This document shows, piece after piece, positions 1 to 7,177 of a DNA stretch of 13,624 bases. The stretch is taken from the NCBI GenBank assembly GCA_003645435.1, contig QNFD01000031.1:1-13624 (forward strand), read 5' to 3'. Origin of the DNA: Gammaproteobacteria bacterium (GTDB taxonomy: Bacteria > Pseudomonadota > Gammaproteobacteria > GCA-001735895). The notes under the pieces are model-generated. The model did no database searches, was not told the DNA's origin, and saw only the letters and a program-made list of their open reading frames with translations. Made by a program: the position numbers and the translations under genes. Every line of letters starts with the position of its first letter. Position 1 is the first letter of the stretch.

Positions 1-13
1 GCAGAGGTCAACA

Positions 14-346
14 ATGACTATTGAACTAAATGGAAAATCTTTCGAAACTGATGAAGAGGGCTACCTCGTCAACCTCGCTGACTGGAATGAGAACCTGGCC
101 GCAGAAATGGCCAAGGTCGACGGTGCTGAACTCGATGAAAACCACTGGGAAGTGATTAACTTCCTGCGTGAGTATTATGACGAATATCAAATTGCCCCGG
201 CGGTTCGCGTTTTAACCAAGGCGATTGGTAAAAGAATGGGTAAGGAAAAAGCCACGAGCAAGTATCTCTACGAGCTATTTCCATACGGTCCTGCAAAACA
301 GGCCTGTAAATACGCCGGATTACCAAAGCCTACGGGTTGCGTCTAA
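14..346 (+). CDS. dsrC: DsrC, sulfur-carrier protein of reverse dissimilatory sulfite reductase
   Basis: Small cytoplasmic protein (110 aa) of the DsrC/TusE family. It carries sulfur to the DsrAB siroheme reductase and forms a trisulfide with sulfite-level sulfur, which DsrK/DsrM then processes. The flexible C-terminal arm carries both redox cysteines: Cys98 (in KQACKYAG) and the penultimate Cys109 (TGCV). This Cys-x10-Cys spacing marks true DsrC and separates it from single-Cys TusE-type paralogues. The core motifs WEVINFLREYY and PAVRVL fit the family, and the length is typical. The ATG has a good ribosome site (AGAGGT, about 6 nt upstream). It lies 39 nt before dsrM with no terminator visible between them, so it is probably part of the same transcript. 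The upstream genes (expected dsrABEFH) lie outside the window. Confidence 0.97.
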   Translation: MTIELNGKSFETDEEGYLVNLADWNENLAAEMAKVDGAELDENHWEVINFLREYYDEYQIAPAVRVLTKAIGKRMGKEKATSKYLYELFPYGPAKQACKYAGLPKPTGCV

Positions 347-385
347 TCCCCATCTTGCATGAAGGAGCCGAAAGGATAACGAATA

Positions 386-1099
386 GTGTCGTTTCTAACC
401 CTCATATTCGTTCTGCTATTTTACACTGCCACCGCAATCATAGTTGTCGGTCTCGCGTATAAAATTCGTTTATACGCGACGACCCCGGCCCCGCTTAAAA
501 TACCTACCACCCCCGCGCCGATAACGCGCCGGGGTGTGGTTGTGCGGATGTTTTTCGAGGTGACATTATTTAATAGCCTGTTCAAGTCAAATAAATGGAT
601 CTGGCTGTTTGGCTGGCTGTTTCATGCCGCGCTGCTATTCGTGCTGCTTCGACACTTACGCTATTTTACCGACCCGGTATGGGGCTGGGTCAACGCTATC
701 CAGCCGTTTGGAAAATATGCCGCATTTATCATGATTTTCGGCCTTGCCGGGCTATGGGCGAGGCGATTCCTGGTAGATCGTGTGCGTTATATTTCATCGC
801 CCTCCGATCATTTGATGTTAGCGCTTTTGATCGCTATCGGTCTGAGCGGACTCGGCATGAAGTATGTTTCACATACAGACATTGTTGCGGTGAAAGCATT
901 CTTCCTCGGTTTGATGTATTTTGACTGGCAACCCCTGCCCGCCGATTTTTTACTCGTCGTCCACCTCTCGCTGGTAGTGTCACTGATGATTATATTCCCG
1001 TTTAGCAAGTTACTGCATGCTCCCGGATTGTTTTTTAGCCCGACCCGCAACCAGGTAGATAATGCGCGGGAAAAACGTCATGTGGCAAGTACGGGCTAA
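386..1099 (+). CDS. dsrM: DsrM, membrane b-type cytochrome subunit of the DsrMKJOP complex
   Basis: Integral membrane protein (237 aa) related to nitrate reductase gamma subunits (NarI). It exchanges electrons with the quinone pool and with DsrK. By eye there are about five membrane segments: roughly residues 4-25, 72-92, 111-128, 142-160 and 186-207. Histidines near helix ends (His80, His90, His193, His211) are candidate axial ligands for two b hemes; these assignments are inferred. Translation starts at GTG (386-388), supported by AAAGGA at 371-376, about 9 nt upstream; no ATG is better placed. It is followed after 34 nt by the dsrK ATG. The length is shorter than I remember for sulfate-reducer DsrM and fits the sulfur-oxidiser type. 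The basic C-terminal tail would be cytoplasmic, on the DsrK side. Confidence 0.93.
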   Translation: MSFLTLIFVLLFYTATAIIVVGLAYKIRLYATTPAPLKIPTTPAPITRRGVVVRMFFEVTLFNSLFKSNKWIWLFGWLFHAALLFVLLRHLRYFTDPVWGWVNAIQPFGKYAAFIMIFGLAGLWARRFLVDRVRYISSPSDHLMLALLIAIGLSGLGMKYVSHTDIVAVKAFFLGLMYFDWQPLPADFLLVVHLSLVVSLMIIFPFSKLLHAPGLFFSPTRNQVDNAREKRHVASTG

Positions 1100-1111
1100 G
1101 GAGATTCTACG

Positions 1112-1141
1112 GTGACAGACAAAAGCAAACATCATGGTTGA
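1112..1141 (+). other. Possible leader ORF, or frameshifted true start of dsrK
   Basis: A GTG at 1112-1114 has a strong ribosome site (AAGGAGA at about 1098-1104) and opens a nine-codon frame (VTDKSKHHG) ending at TGA 1139-1141. That stop lies just inside dsrK, whose first available ATG is at 1134 in a different frame and has no ribosome site of its own. Either the short frame couples translation into dsrK by termination and reinitiation, or the native protein starts at this GTG and one base (near 1136-1139) is extra or sequencing-derived. The sequence alone cannot decide between these. Confidence 0.4.
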
Positions 1142-2624
1142 CTTTGAAACACCAGTACTAAAGGAATACCCGGTTATTCCCCTGATCCAGCCTGGTGCTA
1201 TGGCGCACAGTAAACCTTATATCGCCAAGCCGGACATTCAGGAAAAAATTGGTTTCCCCGAGGAGCTGGTGGAAAACTGGCAGGAAGTCGCGATAAAGAA
1301 AATGGGCGAGCTCGTGGGCAAATCCCGGGCCCTGCGAGTATTTCTCGATAGCTGCGTAAAATGCGGCGCCTGTACCGACAAATGCCACTATTTTCTGGGT
1401 ACTGCCGATCCAAAAAACATGCCCGTTGCGCGCCAGGATTTATTCCGTGATGTCTATCGACGCTATTTCACCTTTGCCGGAAAGTATTTTCCAAAACTGG
1501 TCGGCGCAAAGGACCTGGACAAAGACATGTTGGACGACTGGTACAGCTACTTTCATCAATGTTCACAATGTCGACGCTGCTCCGTATTTTGTCCCTACGG
1601 CATCGATACCGCCGAAATTTCCATGGCCGCGAGGGAGATTCTGGATTGCGTGGGTGTTGGTCAGAAATACTGTAACGAGATCATCGGCAAGGCGCAGACC
1701 ATTGGTAATAATCTCGGTCTTCCACCACCTGCCCTGCTTGACACTCTCGAAGGACTGGAAGAGGATATTGAAGATGAAATCGGGGTCAAGGTTCGCCTGC
1801 CGCTCGACGAAAAAAACGCCGACATATTACTCGTCACACCCTCGGCGGACTTCTTTGCCGAACCCCATGTGGACGGCCTCATAGGCTATGCCAAGGTCTT
1901 TCACCAGGCCGGATTGAGCTGGACGCTCAGCAGCCATGCCAGTGAGGCAGCCAATTTTGGTATGTTCATCGGCTCCCAGGAAAACATGCAAATACTGGCG
2001 ATGCGTATTCGCCAGGCCGCGCTCGATCTGGGCGTTAAACGTATTGTTTTCGGCGAATGCGGCCACGCCTGGCGCGTTGCCTATAATTTTCTGAACACCC
2101 TGGCGGGCCCTTTCGACTTTCTCGATCCGAACTATCCGGTGCCACAGCATATTTGTGAAGTTACTTACGACCTGATCCAGCGCAACAAGCTGAAACTGGA
2201 TAAATCGGTCAACGATGACAAGGTGATCACCTTCCACGACTCCTGCAATATCGCACGCGGTTCACGCATGGGGGATATGGTCGGCGGCCAATTCATTATT
2301 CCACGCGAAATCATCAAAGCCAGTTGCAACCATTTTTACGACATGGCAGAAGACACGATTAAAGAATCTACCTTCTGCTGCGGCGGCGGCGGGGGACTGC
2401 TTACCGACGATTTGCTGGAGCTACGTGTGAAGGGAGCACTGCCGCGCATGGAGGCCCTGAAACAGGTAGTGGATGACCACGGCGTGACGCACATGGTGGC
2501 CATTTGCGCAATCTGCAAAAGCCAGTTCAGCAAGATCCTGCCAAAGTACGGATTTGAGATGGACCAGGTGATCACCCTGCACCAGCTGATTGGCGATGCG
2601 CTTGTGTTTGACGAAAGCCCCTGA
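1134..2624 (+). CDS. dsrK: DsrK, HdrD-like Fe-S subunit of the DsrMKJOP complex
   Basis: Cytoplasmic, membrane-associated protein (496 aa) related to the HdrD catalytic subunit of heterodisulfide reductase. It is thought to act on oxidised DsrC and pass electrons to or from DsrM. Two ferredoxin-type [4Fe-4S] motifs are visible: Cys74-x2-Cys77-x2-Cys80-x3-Cys84 and Cys143-x2-Cys146-x2-Cys149-x3-Cys153. The C-terminal half has CCG-type catalytic-cluster elements: Cys309 (FGECGH), Cys371 (HDSCNIARG), the CCGGGGG motif at 415-421, and Cys458/Cys461 (ICAICK). These are the expected ligands of the noncubane cluster that splits disulfides in HdrB/HdrD. The length is normal for the family. The start is uncertain: ATG 1134 lacks a ribosome site, while a strong site precedes an out-of-frame GTG at 1112. 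The downstream gap to dsrL is 50 nt and AT-rich. Confidence 0.95.
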   Translation: MVDFETPVLKEYPVIPLIQPGAMAHSKPYIAKPDIQEKIGFPEELVENWQEVAIKKMGELVGKSRALRVFLDSCVKCGACTDKCHYFLGTADPKNMPVARQDLFRDVYRRYFTFAGKYFPKLVGAKDLDKDMLDDWYSYFHQCSQCRRCSVFCPYGIDTAEISMAAREILDCVGVGQKYCNEIIGKAQTIGNNLGLPPPALLDTLEGLEEDIEDEIGVKVRLPLDEKNADILLVTPSADFFAEPHVDGLIGYAKVFHQAGLSWTLSSHASEAANFGMFIGSQENMQILAMRIRQAALDLGVKRIVFGECGHAWRVAYNFLNTLAGPFDFLDPNYPVPQHICEVTYDLIQRNKLKLDKSVNDDKVITFHDSCNIARGSRMGDMVGGQFIIPREIIKASCNHFYDMAEDTIKESTFCCGGGGGLLTDDLLELRVKGALPRMEALKQVVDDHGVTHMVAICAICKSQFSKILPKYGFEMDQVITLHQLIGDALVFDESP

Positions 2625-2674
2625 GAACCAGTTTTTATAGTAATCAAGATAGATATAGATTTAGAGAATAACTT

Positions 2675-4627
2675 ATGGCTACTGCAAAAGATAAAATGGA
2701 ACGTAAACTGACATTCAGACTGTACGAGGACGGCGATAGTAAATGGCGTTCGCAGGGCGACAATATTTTCCAGGAAGATACCTCTTACAAATGTCCTACC
2801 TATGTTAATCGCACACCGCCCTGCCAGGGCAGCTGCCCTTCCGGCGAAGATATTCGAGGTTGGCTCGATATTGTCCGCGGTATCGAAAAGCCACCGGAAG
2901 GTATCAGCATGCAGGAATACGCTTTTCGTCGATCTACCGACGCCAATCCCTTTCCTTCGATGATGGGCCGGGTTTGCCCAGCACCCTGCGAGCAGGGCTG
3001 CAATCGAAACCAGGTGGAAGATTTTGTCGGCATTAATGCCGTCGAGCAGTACATTGGAGACACTGCAAAGAAAGAAGCATTTCGATTTGCTGAGGCTCCC
3101 GCAATTGGTGATAAAAAAGTCGTAATTGTCGGGGGTGGACCGGCCGGCCTGGCCGCGGCCTATCAACTACGCCGTAAAGGCATTGCCAGCACCATATTTG
3201 ATGAACACGATGAACTCGGCGGTATGTTTCGTTACGGCATCCCGGGTTATCGTACACCACGCGAATACCTCGATCACGAGATACAGCGGATTATCGATAT
3301 GGGAGACATCGAGCTCCGCATGAATACCCGCGTGGGACGCGATGTATCGGTCGAGCAGCTCGAGAGCGATTATGACGCCATTCTCTGGGCCATCGGATGC
3401 CAGTCAGGCCGTGGATTACCGCTCGAACACGGTGATGCACCGAACTGCATATCCGGCGTGGCTTTTCTCGAATCATTCAACAAGGGTGATCTGCAGGTGA
3501 CCGCCGATCGCGTCGTCTGTGTTGGCGGCGGCGATACCTCGATCGATGTTGTTTCGGTAGCACGCCGACTCGGCAAAATAGACTCTCTGCCCGACGATCA
3601 ATTGACCGAATACGTTGTCGGTGGATTCGCGGCCCATGATTCAGCATTCGCCGCAGCACGCGAGGGCGCCACTGTTACCCTGACTTCATTATTCGAGAAA
3701 TCGGAGATGACGGCTACCGAACACGAGGTCCACGACGCCCTCAAAGAAGGCGTGACAATCCATGATGGCGTCATGCCTATCGAAATAATCGTCGATGAAA
3801 ATGGCCGCGCGACCGCGCTGATATTGGCCAAATGCACGATGGAAGACAATAAACCGCAGTTGATTGAAAATACAGAATTCACTATAGAGTGTGATCTGAT
3901 TGTGTCGGCGATTGGCCAGGGCGGTGATCTCACCGGTTTCGAGGATCTTGGCAACGACCACAATCTCATGGACGCGGACAAGTTTTATGCGCACCCGGAC
4001 CGCCCGGGACATTTTGTTGCCGGCGATATTATCCGCCCGCATCTGCTAACCACCGCAATCGGACATGCATCGATAGCGGCCGATAGCATCGAAGAATACC
4101 TTGCCGGCACCGAGTTCGTAAAAAGACCCAAGGTCGACGTCCATCGTTTCAATCTGCTGAGCAAATTGAGAGAAGTTGAGCTTTCACCGGGTGAATACAA
4201 TCACCAGGGAGACTGGGGCACCGACGATGCCGATTATGCCGTGCACAACTATGAAGACCGTTCGGCGCAGGAAATAATTTCTTCGGATCGTTTGTATCTT
4301 GGTCATTTCAATTACGAAGAGCGTATTCTGCGAGAGACCCATGGCCCGGATGCAGAACAGGTGCTCGGTGACTTCGAAGAACGCTCGAAGTGCCTGAGCG
4401 AGGAACAGGCGATCAAGGAAGCCGATCGTTGCATGAGTTGCGGCATGTGTTTCGAGTGTGACAACTGTGTCATTTATTGCCCGCAGGACGCTGTCTACCG
4501 GGTCAAAAAGGATGAAAAAACGATGGGGCGATATGTTGCCACCGATTATGACAAATGTATTGGTTGTCATATTTGTGCTGATGTCTGCCCAACCGGATAC
4601 ATCGATATGGCGTTAGGCGATCATTAA
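2675..4627 (+). CDS. dsrL: DsrL, NAD(P)H-linked iron-sulfur flavoprotein (GltD-like)
   Basis: Cytoplasmic 650-aa oxidoreductase of the GltD/NADPH-glutamate synthase small-subunit type. In sulfur oxidisers DsrL pairs with DsrAB and moves electrons from sulfur oxidation to NAD(P)+; it is essential for stored-sulfur oxidation in A. vinosum. The N-terminal region has GltD-like cluster cysteines (Cys40, Cys50, Cys54, then Cys101, Cys105, Cys109 in RVCPAPCEQGC). An FAD-binding GGGPAG lies at 153-158 and a second nucleotide-binding motif, GGGDTS, at 283-288. The C-terminus is ferredoxin-like: a Cys-rich stretch (586, 589, 592, 595, 598, 602) followed by Cys628-x2-Cys631-x2-Cys634-x3-Cys638. This C-terminal ferredoxin extends it beyond plain GltD length. 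The ribosome site is AGAGAA, about 8 nt before the ATG. It lies between dsrK and dsrJ, as in A. vinosum. Confidence 0.96.
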   Translation: MATAKDKMERKLTFRLYEDGDSKWRSQGDNIFQEDTSYKCPTYVNRTPPCQGSCPSGEDIRGWLDIVRGIEKPPEGISMQEYAFRRSTDANPFPSMMGRVCPAPCEQGCNRNQVEDFVGINAVEQYIGDTAKKEAFRFAEAPAIGDKKVVIVGGGPAGLAAAYQLRRKGIASTIFDEHDELGGMFRYGIPGYRTPREYLDHEIQRIIDMGDIELRMNTRVGRDVSVEQLESDYDAILWAIGCQSGRGLPLEHGDAPNCISGVAFLESFNKGDLQVTADRVVCVGGGDTSIDVVSVARRLGKIDSLPDDQLTEYVVGGFAAHDSAFAAAREGATVTLTSLFEKSEMTATEHEVHDALKEGVTIHDGVMPIEIIVDENGRATALILAKCTMEDNKPQLIENTEFTIECDLIVSAIGQGGDLTGFEDLGNDHNLMDADKFYAHPDRPGHFVAGDIIRPHLLTTAIGHASIAADSIEEYLAGTEFVKRPKVDVHRFNLLSKLREVELSPGEYNHQGDWGTDDADYAVHNYEDRSAQEIISSDRLYLGHFNYEERILRETHGPDAEQVLGDFEERSKCLSEEQAIKEADRCMSCGMCFECDNCVIYCPQDAVYRVKKDEKTMGRYVATDYDKCIGCHICADVCPTGYIDMALGDH

Positions 4628-4654
4628 ACGAGGCCAGGGAAACTCTAACTAGTC

Positions 4655-5194
4655 ATGAATATTGAATTTCAGCGGATTGAATTACGCGCGCTATTCTTGT
4701 TAATAGCCGCACTGCTGATATTGCCTGCTTCAATCGCGGCGGAAGCTGAATCATCGAGCCTGGGCCAGATCGTGATTCCTGATCCGGCCACACCGGCGAA
4801 TGCGAAAGAATGCGTAGAACCTACCGATGTGATGCGTCGCGATCATATGAAATTATTGTTACACCAACGCGACGAAACCGTGCTCAACGGCATTCGCACT
4901 AAGCAATACAGCCTCACTGGATGCATTAACTGTCATGCGCAGGCGGGCAAAGACGGTGAAATCGTACGTGCCGAGGATCCCGGTTATTTTTGTACCGAGT
5001 GTCATACCTATGCGGCGGTAAAGATCGACTGCTTCGAATGTCATTCGGATCGGGCAGCCCAAATCACTAGCGAACCTGGACTCAAGAACCTGGACCTTGC
5101 CTCGATATATGCTGATATACCAGCGAGCAATCTACCACACGGCAGGCTACGCCAAACCCTATTACAACAGGTTGAATTGCGCGATGAGAGATAG
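4655..5194 (+). CDS. dsrJ: DsrJ, periplasmic triheme cytochrome c of the DsrMKJOP complex
   Basis: 179-aa c-type cytochrome with an N-terminal hydrophobic segment (about residues 11-29) that exports it and may anchor it. Three CxxCH heme motifs are present: Cys90-Cys93-His94, Cys113-Cys116-His117 and Cys126-Cys129-His130. Cys53 in KECVEPTDVMRRDHM aligns by context with the conserved cysteine that in A. vinosum DsrJ (Cys46) acts as an unusual axial ligand of one heme. His64 and His70 are further possible ligands. The physiological substrate of DsrJ is still unsettled. The ribosome site is weak (AGGGA about 13-15 nt upstream). The last 11 nt overlap the start of dsrO, suggesting coupled translation. 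Confidence 0.95.
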   Translation: MNIEFQRIELRALFLLIAALLILPASIAAEAESSSLGQIVIPDPATPANAKECVEPTDVMRRDHMKLLLHQRDETVLNGIRTKQYSLTGCINCHAQAGKDGEIVRAEDPGYFCTECHTYAAVKIDCFECHSDRAAQITSEPGLKNLDLASIYADIPASNLPHGRLRQTLLQQVELRDER

Positions 5195-5957
5195 CGAAAA
5201 ACAACCCGAGACAAAAAACCCGCTAGAGTCTCGACGTAATTTCCTTCGCGGCAGCGCCGCAATGGCAACAATGTTTGTTGCGCCCGGAGTCATGCTATAC
5301 CGGACCAGCATTGCTAAATCCGACGATGCGGGAGCCGATGGCAGTGTGCGCTGGGGTATGTTGATTGATACCAATGAACTAACCGAGGCCGATGTCGACG
5401 CCTGCGTTAGCGCATGCCAACGCGAACACGGATGGAGGGACACGGGTCATCCTGAAACCGATGCACAATGGATAAGAAAAGTGAAGCTGCGTGATCGGGA
5501 ATCAGGCCATCAAAAATTTCTGCCGATGATGTGCCAGCATTGCGAGAATCCGCCCTGCGTCGATGTCTGCCCAACGGGTGCTTCGTTCAAACGCGCCGAT
5601 GGAATCGTACTGGTCAACAAGCATACCTGCATTGGCTGTCGCTATTGCATGATGGCCTGTCCCTATAAGGCACGCTCGTTCATTCATGAAAACCTGCACG
5701 ACCAGCTGCCAGTGGCGCCGCGTGGTAAGGGTACGGTCGAATCCTGTACCCTCTGCGTCCATCGTATAGACCGCGATGGCATAAGTGCGGTACCAGCCTG
5801 TGCCGAAGCGGTTAACAGCGCAAGTAGAAAACCAATTCTATTCGGAGACCTGAACAATCCGAAGAGTGACATATCAAAGCGGCTTGCAGAACTCGGTGGT
5901 ATGAAGTTGCGCGCCGACCTCGGTCTCAACCCCGGCATTCGGTATCAGGGCCTGTAA
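5184..5957 (+). CDS. dsrO: DsrO, Tat-exported ferredoxin-like subunit of the DsrMKJOP complex
   Basis: 257-aa periplasmic Fe-S protein of the NrfC/PsrB class that passes electrons between DsrJ and DsrP. I chose ATG 5184, not an upstream ATG at 5097, because it places a twin-arginine signal (SRRNFLRG, residues 16-23, then a hydrophobic stretch) near the N-terminus and leaves only an 11-nt overlap with dsrJ. Two complete [4Fe-4S] motifs are seen: Cys117-x2-Cys120-x4-Cys125-x3-Cys129 and Cys149-x2-Cys152-x2-Cys155-x3-Cys159. The first motif keeps only Cys74 and Cys78, and the last keeps Cys188, Cys191 and Cys206 but has Val210 where a fourth Cys is usual. At least one cluster of the four-cluster plan is therefore altered or absent. 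The C-terminal LFGDLNNPKS is typical of the family. Confidence 0.95.
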   Translation: MRDSEKQPETKNPLESRRNFLRGSAAMATMFVAPGVMLYRTSIAKSDDAGADGSVRWGMLIDTNELTEADVDACVSACQREHGWRDTGHPETDAQWIRKVKLRDRESGHQKFLPMMCQHCENPPCVDVCPTGASFKRADGIVLVNKHTCIGCRYCMMACPYKARSFIHENLHDQLPVAPRGKGTVESCTLCVHRIDRDGISAVPACAEAVNSASRKPILFGDLNNPKSDISKRLAELGGMKLRADLGLNPGIRYQGL

Positions 5958-5959
5958 CC

Positions 5960-7168
5960 ATGGCATTTCCAACTCGATATTCAAAGCTGAACGTAAATTC
6001 ACCACAATACTGGCTAATGCTGGGCCTGCTGGCTATTTTGATATTTACAGGGCTGGCTGCGTCTCATCACATGGAAGTCGAAGGTCACCATGTAACCGGC
6101 ATGACTAATCAGATTGTCTGGGGCCTGCCGCATGTTTTTGCGATATTCCTGATCGTCGCCGCCTCCGGCGCGCTCAATATAGCCTCGATTTCGTCTGTCT
6201 TTGGGAAATCAGATTACAAGCCACTGGCGCGGCTATCGGCAATATTATCAATTGCCCTGTTAATTGGCGGCCTCGCCATCCTGCTGCTCGACCTCGGACG
6301 GCCCGATCGACTCATAATAGCGATGACTACCTTTAATTTTAAATCCATATTCGCCTGGAATATCATTCTTTACTCGGGATTTGTATTAATCGTCGCAGCC
6401 TATCTGTGGCTGATGATAGAACGGCGTATGCATGCCTATAGCAGATCGGCAGGTACAGTTGCCCTGACCTGGCGTTTGATACTGACCACCGGTACCGGAT
6501 CGATTTTTGGCTTTTTAATTGCACGTGAGAGTTACGATAGCGCCCTGCTGGCGCCGATGTTTATCGTCATGTCGTTTTCGTTTGGCCTGGCCGTGTTTAT
6601 CCTGATCCTGATAACCAGTTTTAAACTCGACGATCGCGTCCTCGACGACTCCCATTTGCAGCGCTTACGAAAGTTACTCGGAATTTTTATTCTGTCGGTA
6701 TTTTATTTCGTAGTGCTTTTTCATCTCACCAGGCTCTATGGCAGCCAGTACCATGACATCGAGTATTTCTTTCTGGTTGACGGCGGCATCTATACCACCC
6801 TGTTCTGGCTGGTCCAGATCGGAATCGGCACCCTCGTACCGTTGTTCCTGGTTTATCATCCCGCGTTTAATGCGTCCAGGTTATCACTGGCCCTCGCCTG
6901 TTGCCTGGTCATCATCGGCGCTTTCGCACAGCTTTACGTGATCATCATCGGCGGCCAGGCTTACCCGCTGAATATATTCCCGGGATTCGAGGCCAGCAGT
7001 AGCTTTTTTGACGGCGTGGTCGGTGAATATAGCCCCAGTATCTGGGAGATTATACTGGGCCTCGGAGGCTTCTCGGTTTCAGTTTTGATCACGTTTCTGG
7101 CAATACGCGTACTACCCATCATTCCCGAAATTCTGCCCGCGAAGCCGGATTCCGAAACCGAATCGTAA
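5960..7168 (+). CDS. dsrP: DsrP, NrfD/PsrC-like membrane subunit of the DsrMKJOP complex
   Basis: Polytopic membrane protein (402 aa) of the NrfD/PsrC family, expected to interact with quinones and take or deliver electrons through DsrO. By eye there are ten membrane segments, approximately residues 17-35, 53-77, 90-112, 131-153, 168-187, 196-220, 237-258, 277-299, 308-330 and 363-386. Signature stretches are GLPHVFAIFLIVAASGALN (55-73) and LDLGRPDRL (110-118). The polar C-terminus (AKPDSETES) would face the cytoplasm or periplasm depending on helix count. The ATG lies two bases after the dsrO stop with only a weak AGGG upstream, so translation is probably coupled. No heme-binding motif of c type is present. 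Confidence 0.95.
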   Translation: MAFPTRYSKLNVNSPQYWLMLGLLAILIFTGLAASHHMEVEGHHVTGMTNQIVWGLPHVFAIFLIVAASGALNIASISSVFGKSDYKPLARLSAILSIALLIGGLAILLLDLGRPDRLIIAMTTFNFKSIFAWNIILYSGFVLIVAAYLWLMIERRMHAYSRSAGTVALTWRLILTTGTGSIFGFLIARESYDSALLAPMFIVMSFSFGLAVFILILITSFKLDDRVLDDSHLQRLRKLLGIFILSVFYFVVLFHLTRLYGSQYHDIEYFFLVDGGIYTTLFWLVQIGIGTLVPLFLVYHPAFNASRLSLALACCLVIIGAFAQLYVIIIGGQAYPLNIFPGFEASSSFFDGVVGEYSPSIWEIILGLGGFSVSVLITFLAIRVLPIIPEILPAKPDSETES

Positions 7169-7177
7169 AACGTCGAA

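Noticed and set aside
507..541. GC-rich imperfect hairpin inside dsrM (ACCACCCCCGCGCC...GCGCCGGGGTGTGGT)
   Set aside because: It lies within an intact reading frame, has several mismatches and no T-run; it is probably a result of Pro/Arg-rich codons.
5097..5183. An upstream in-frame ATG that would extend DsrO by 29 residues
   Set aside because: It lies deep inside dsrJ and would bury the twin-arginine signal; ATG 5184 gives a normal Tat leader and a short overlap.
5184..5957. DsrO as a generic NrfC-type nitrite reductase subunit
   Set aside because: The dsrJ and dsrP neighbours and the complete dsrCMKLJOPN order fix it as DsrO.
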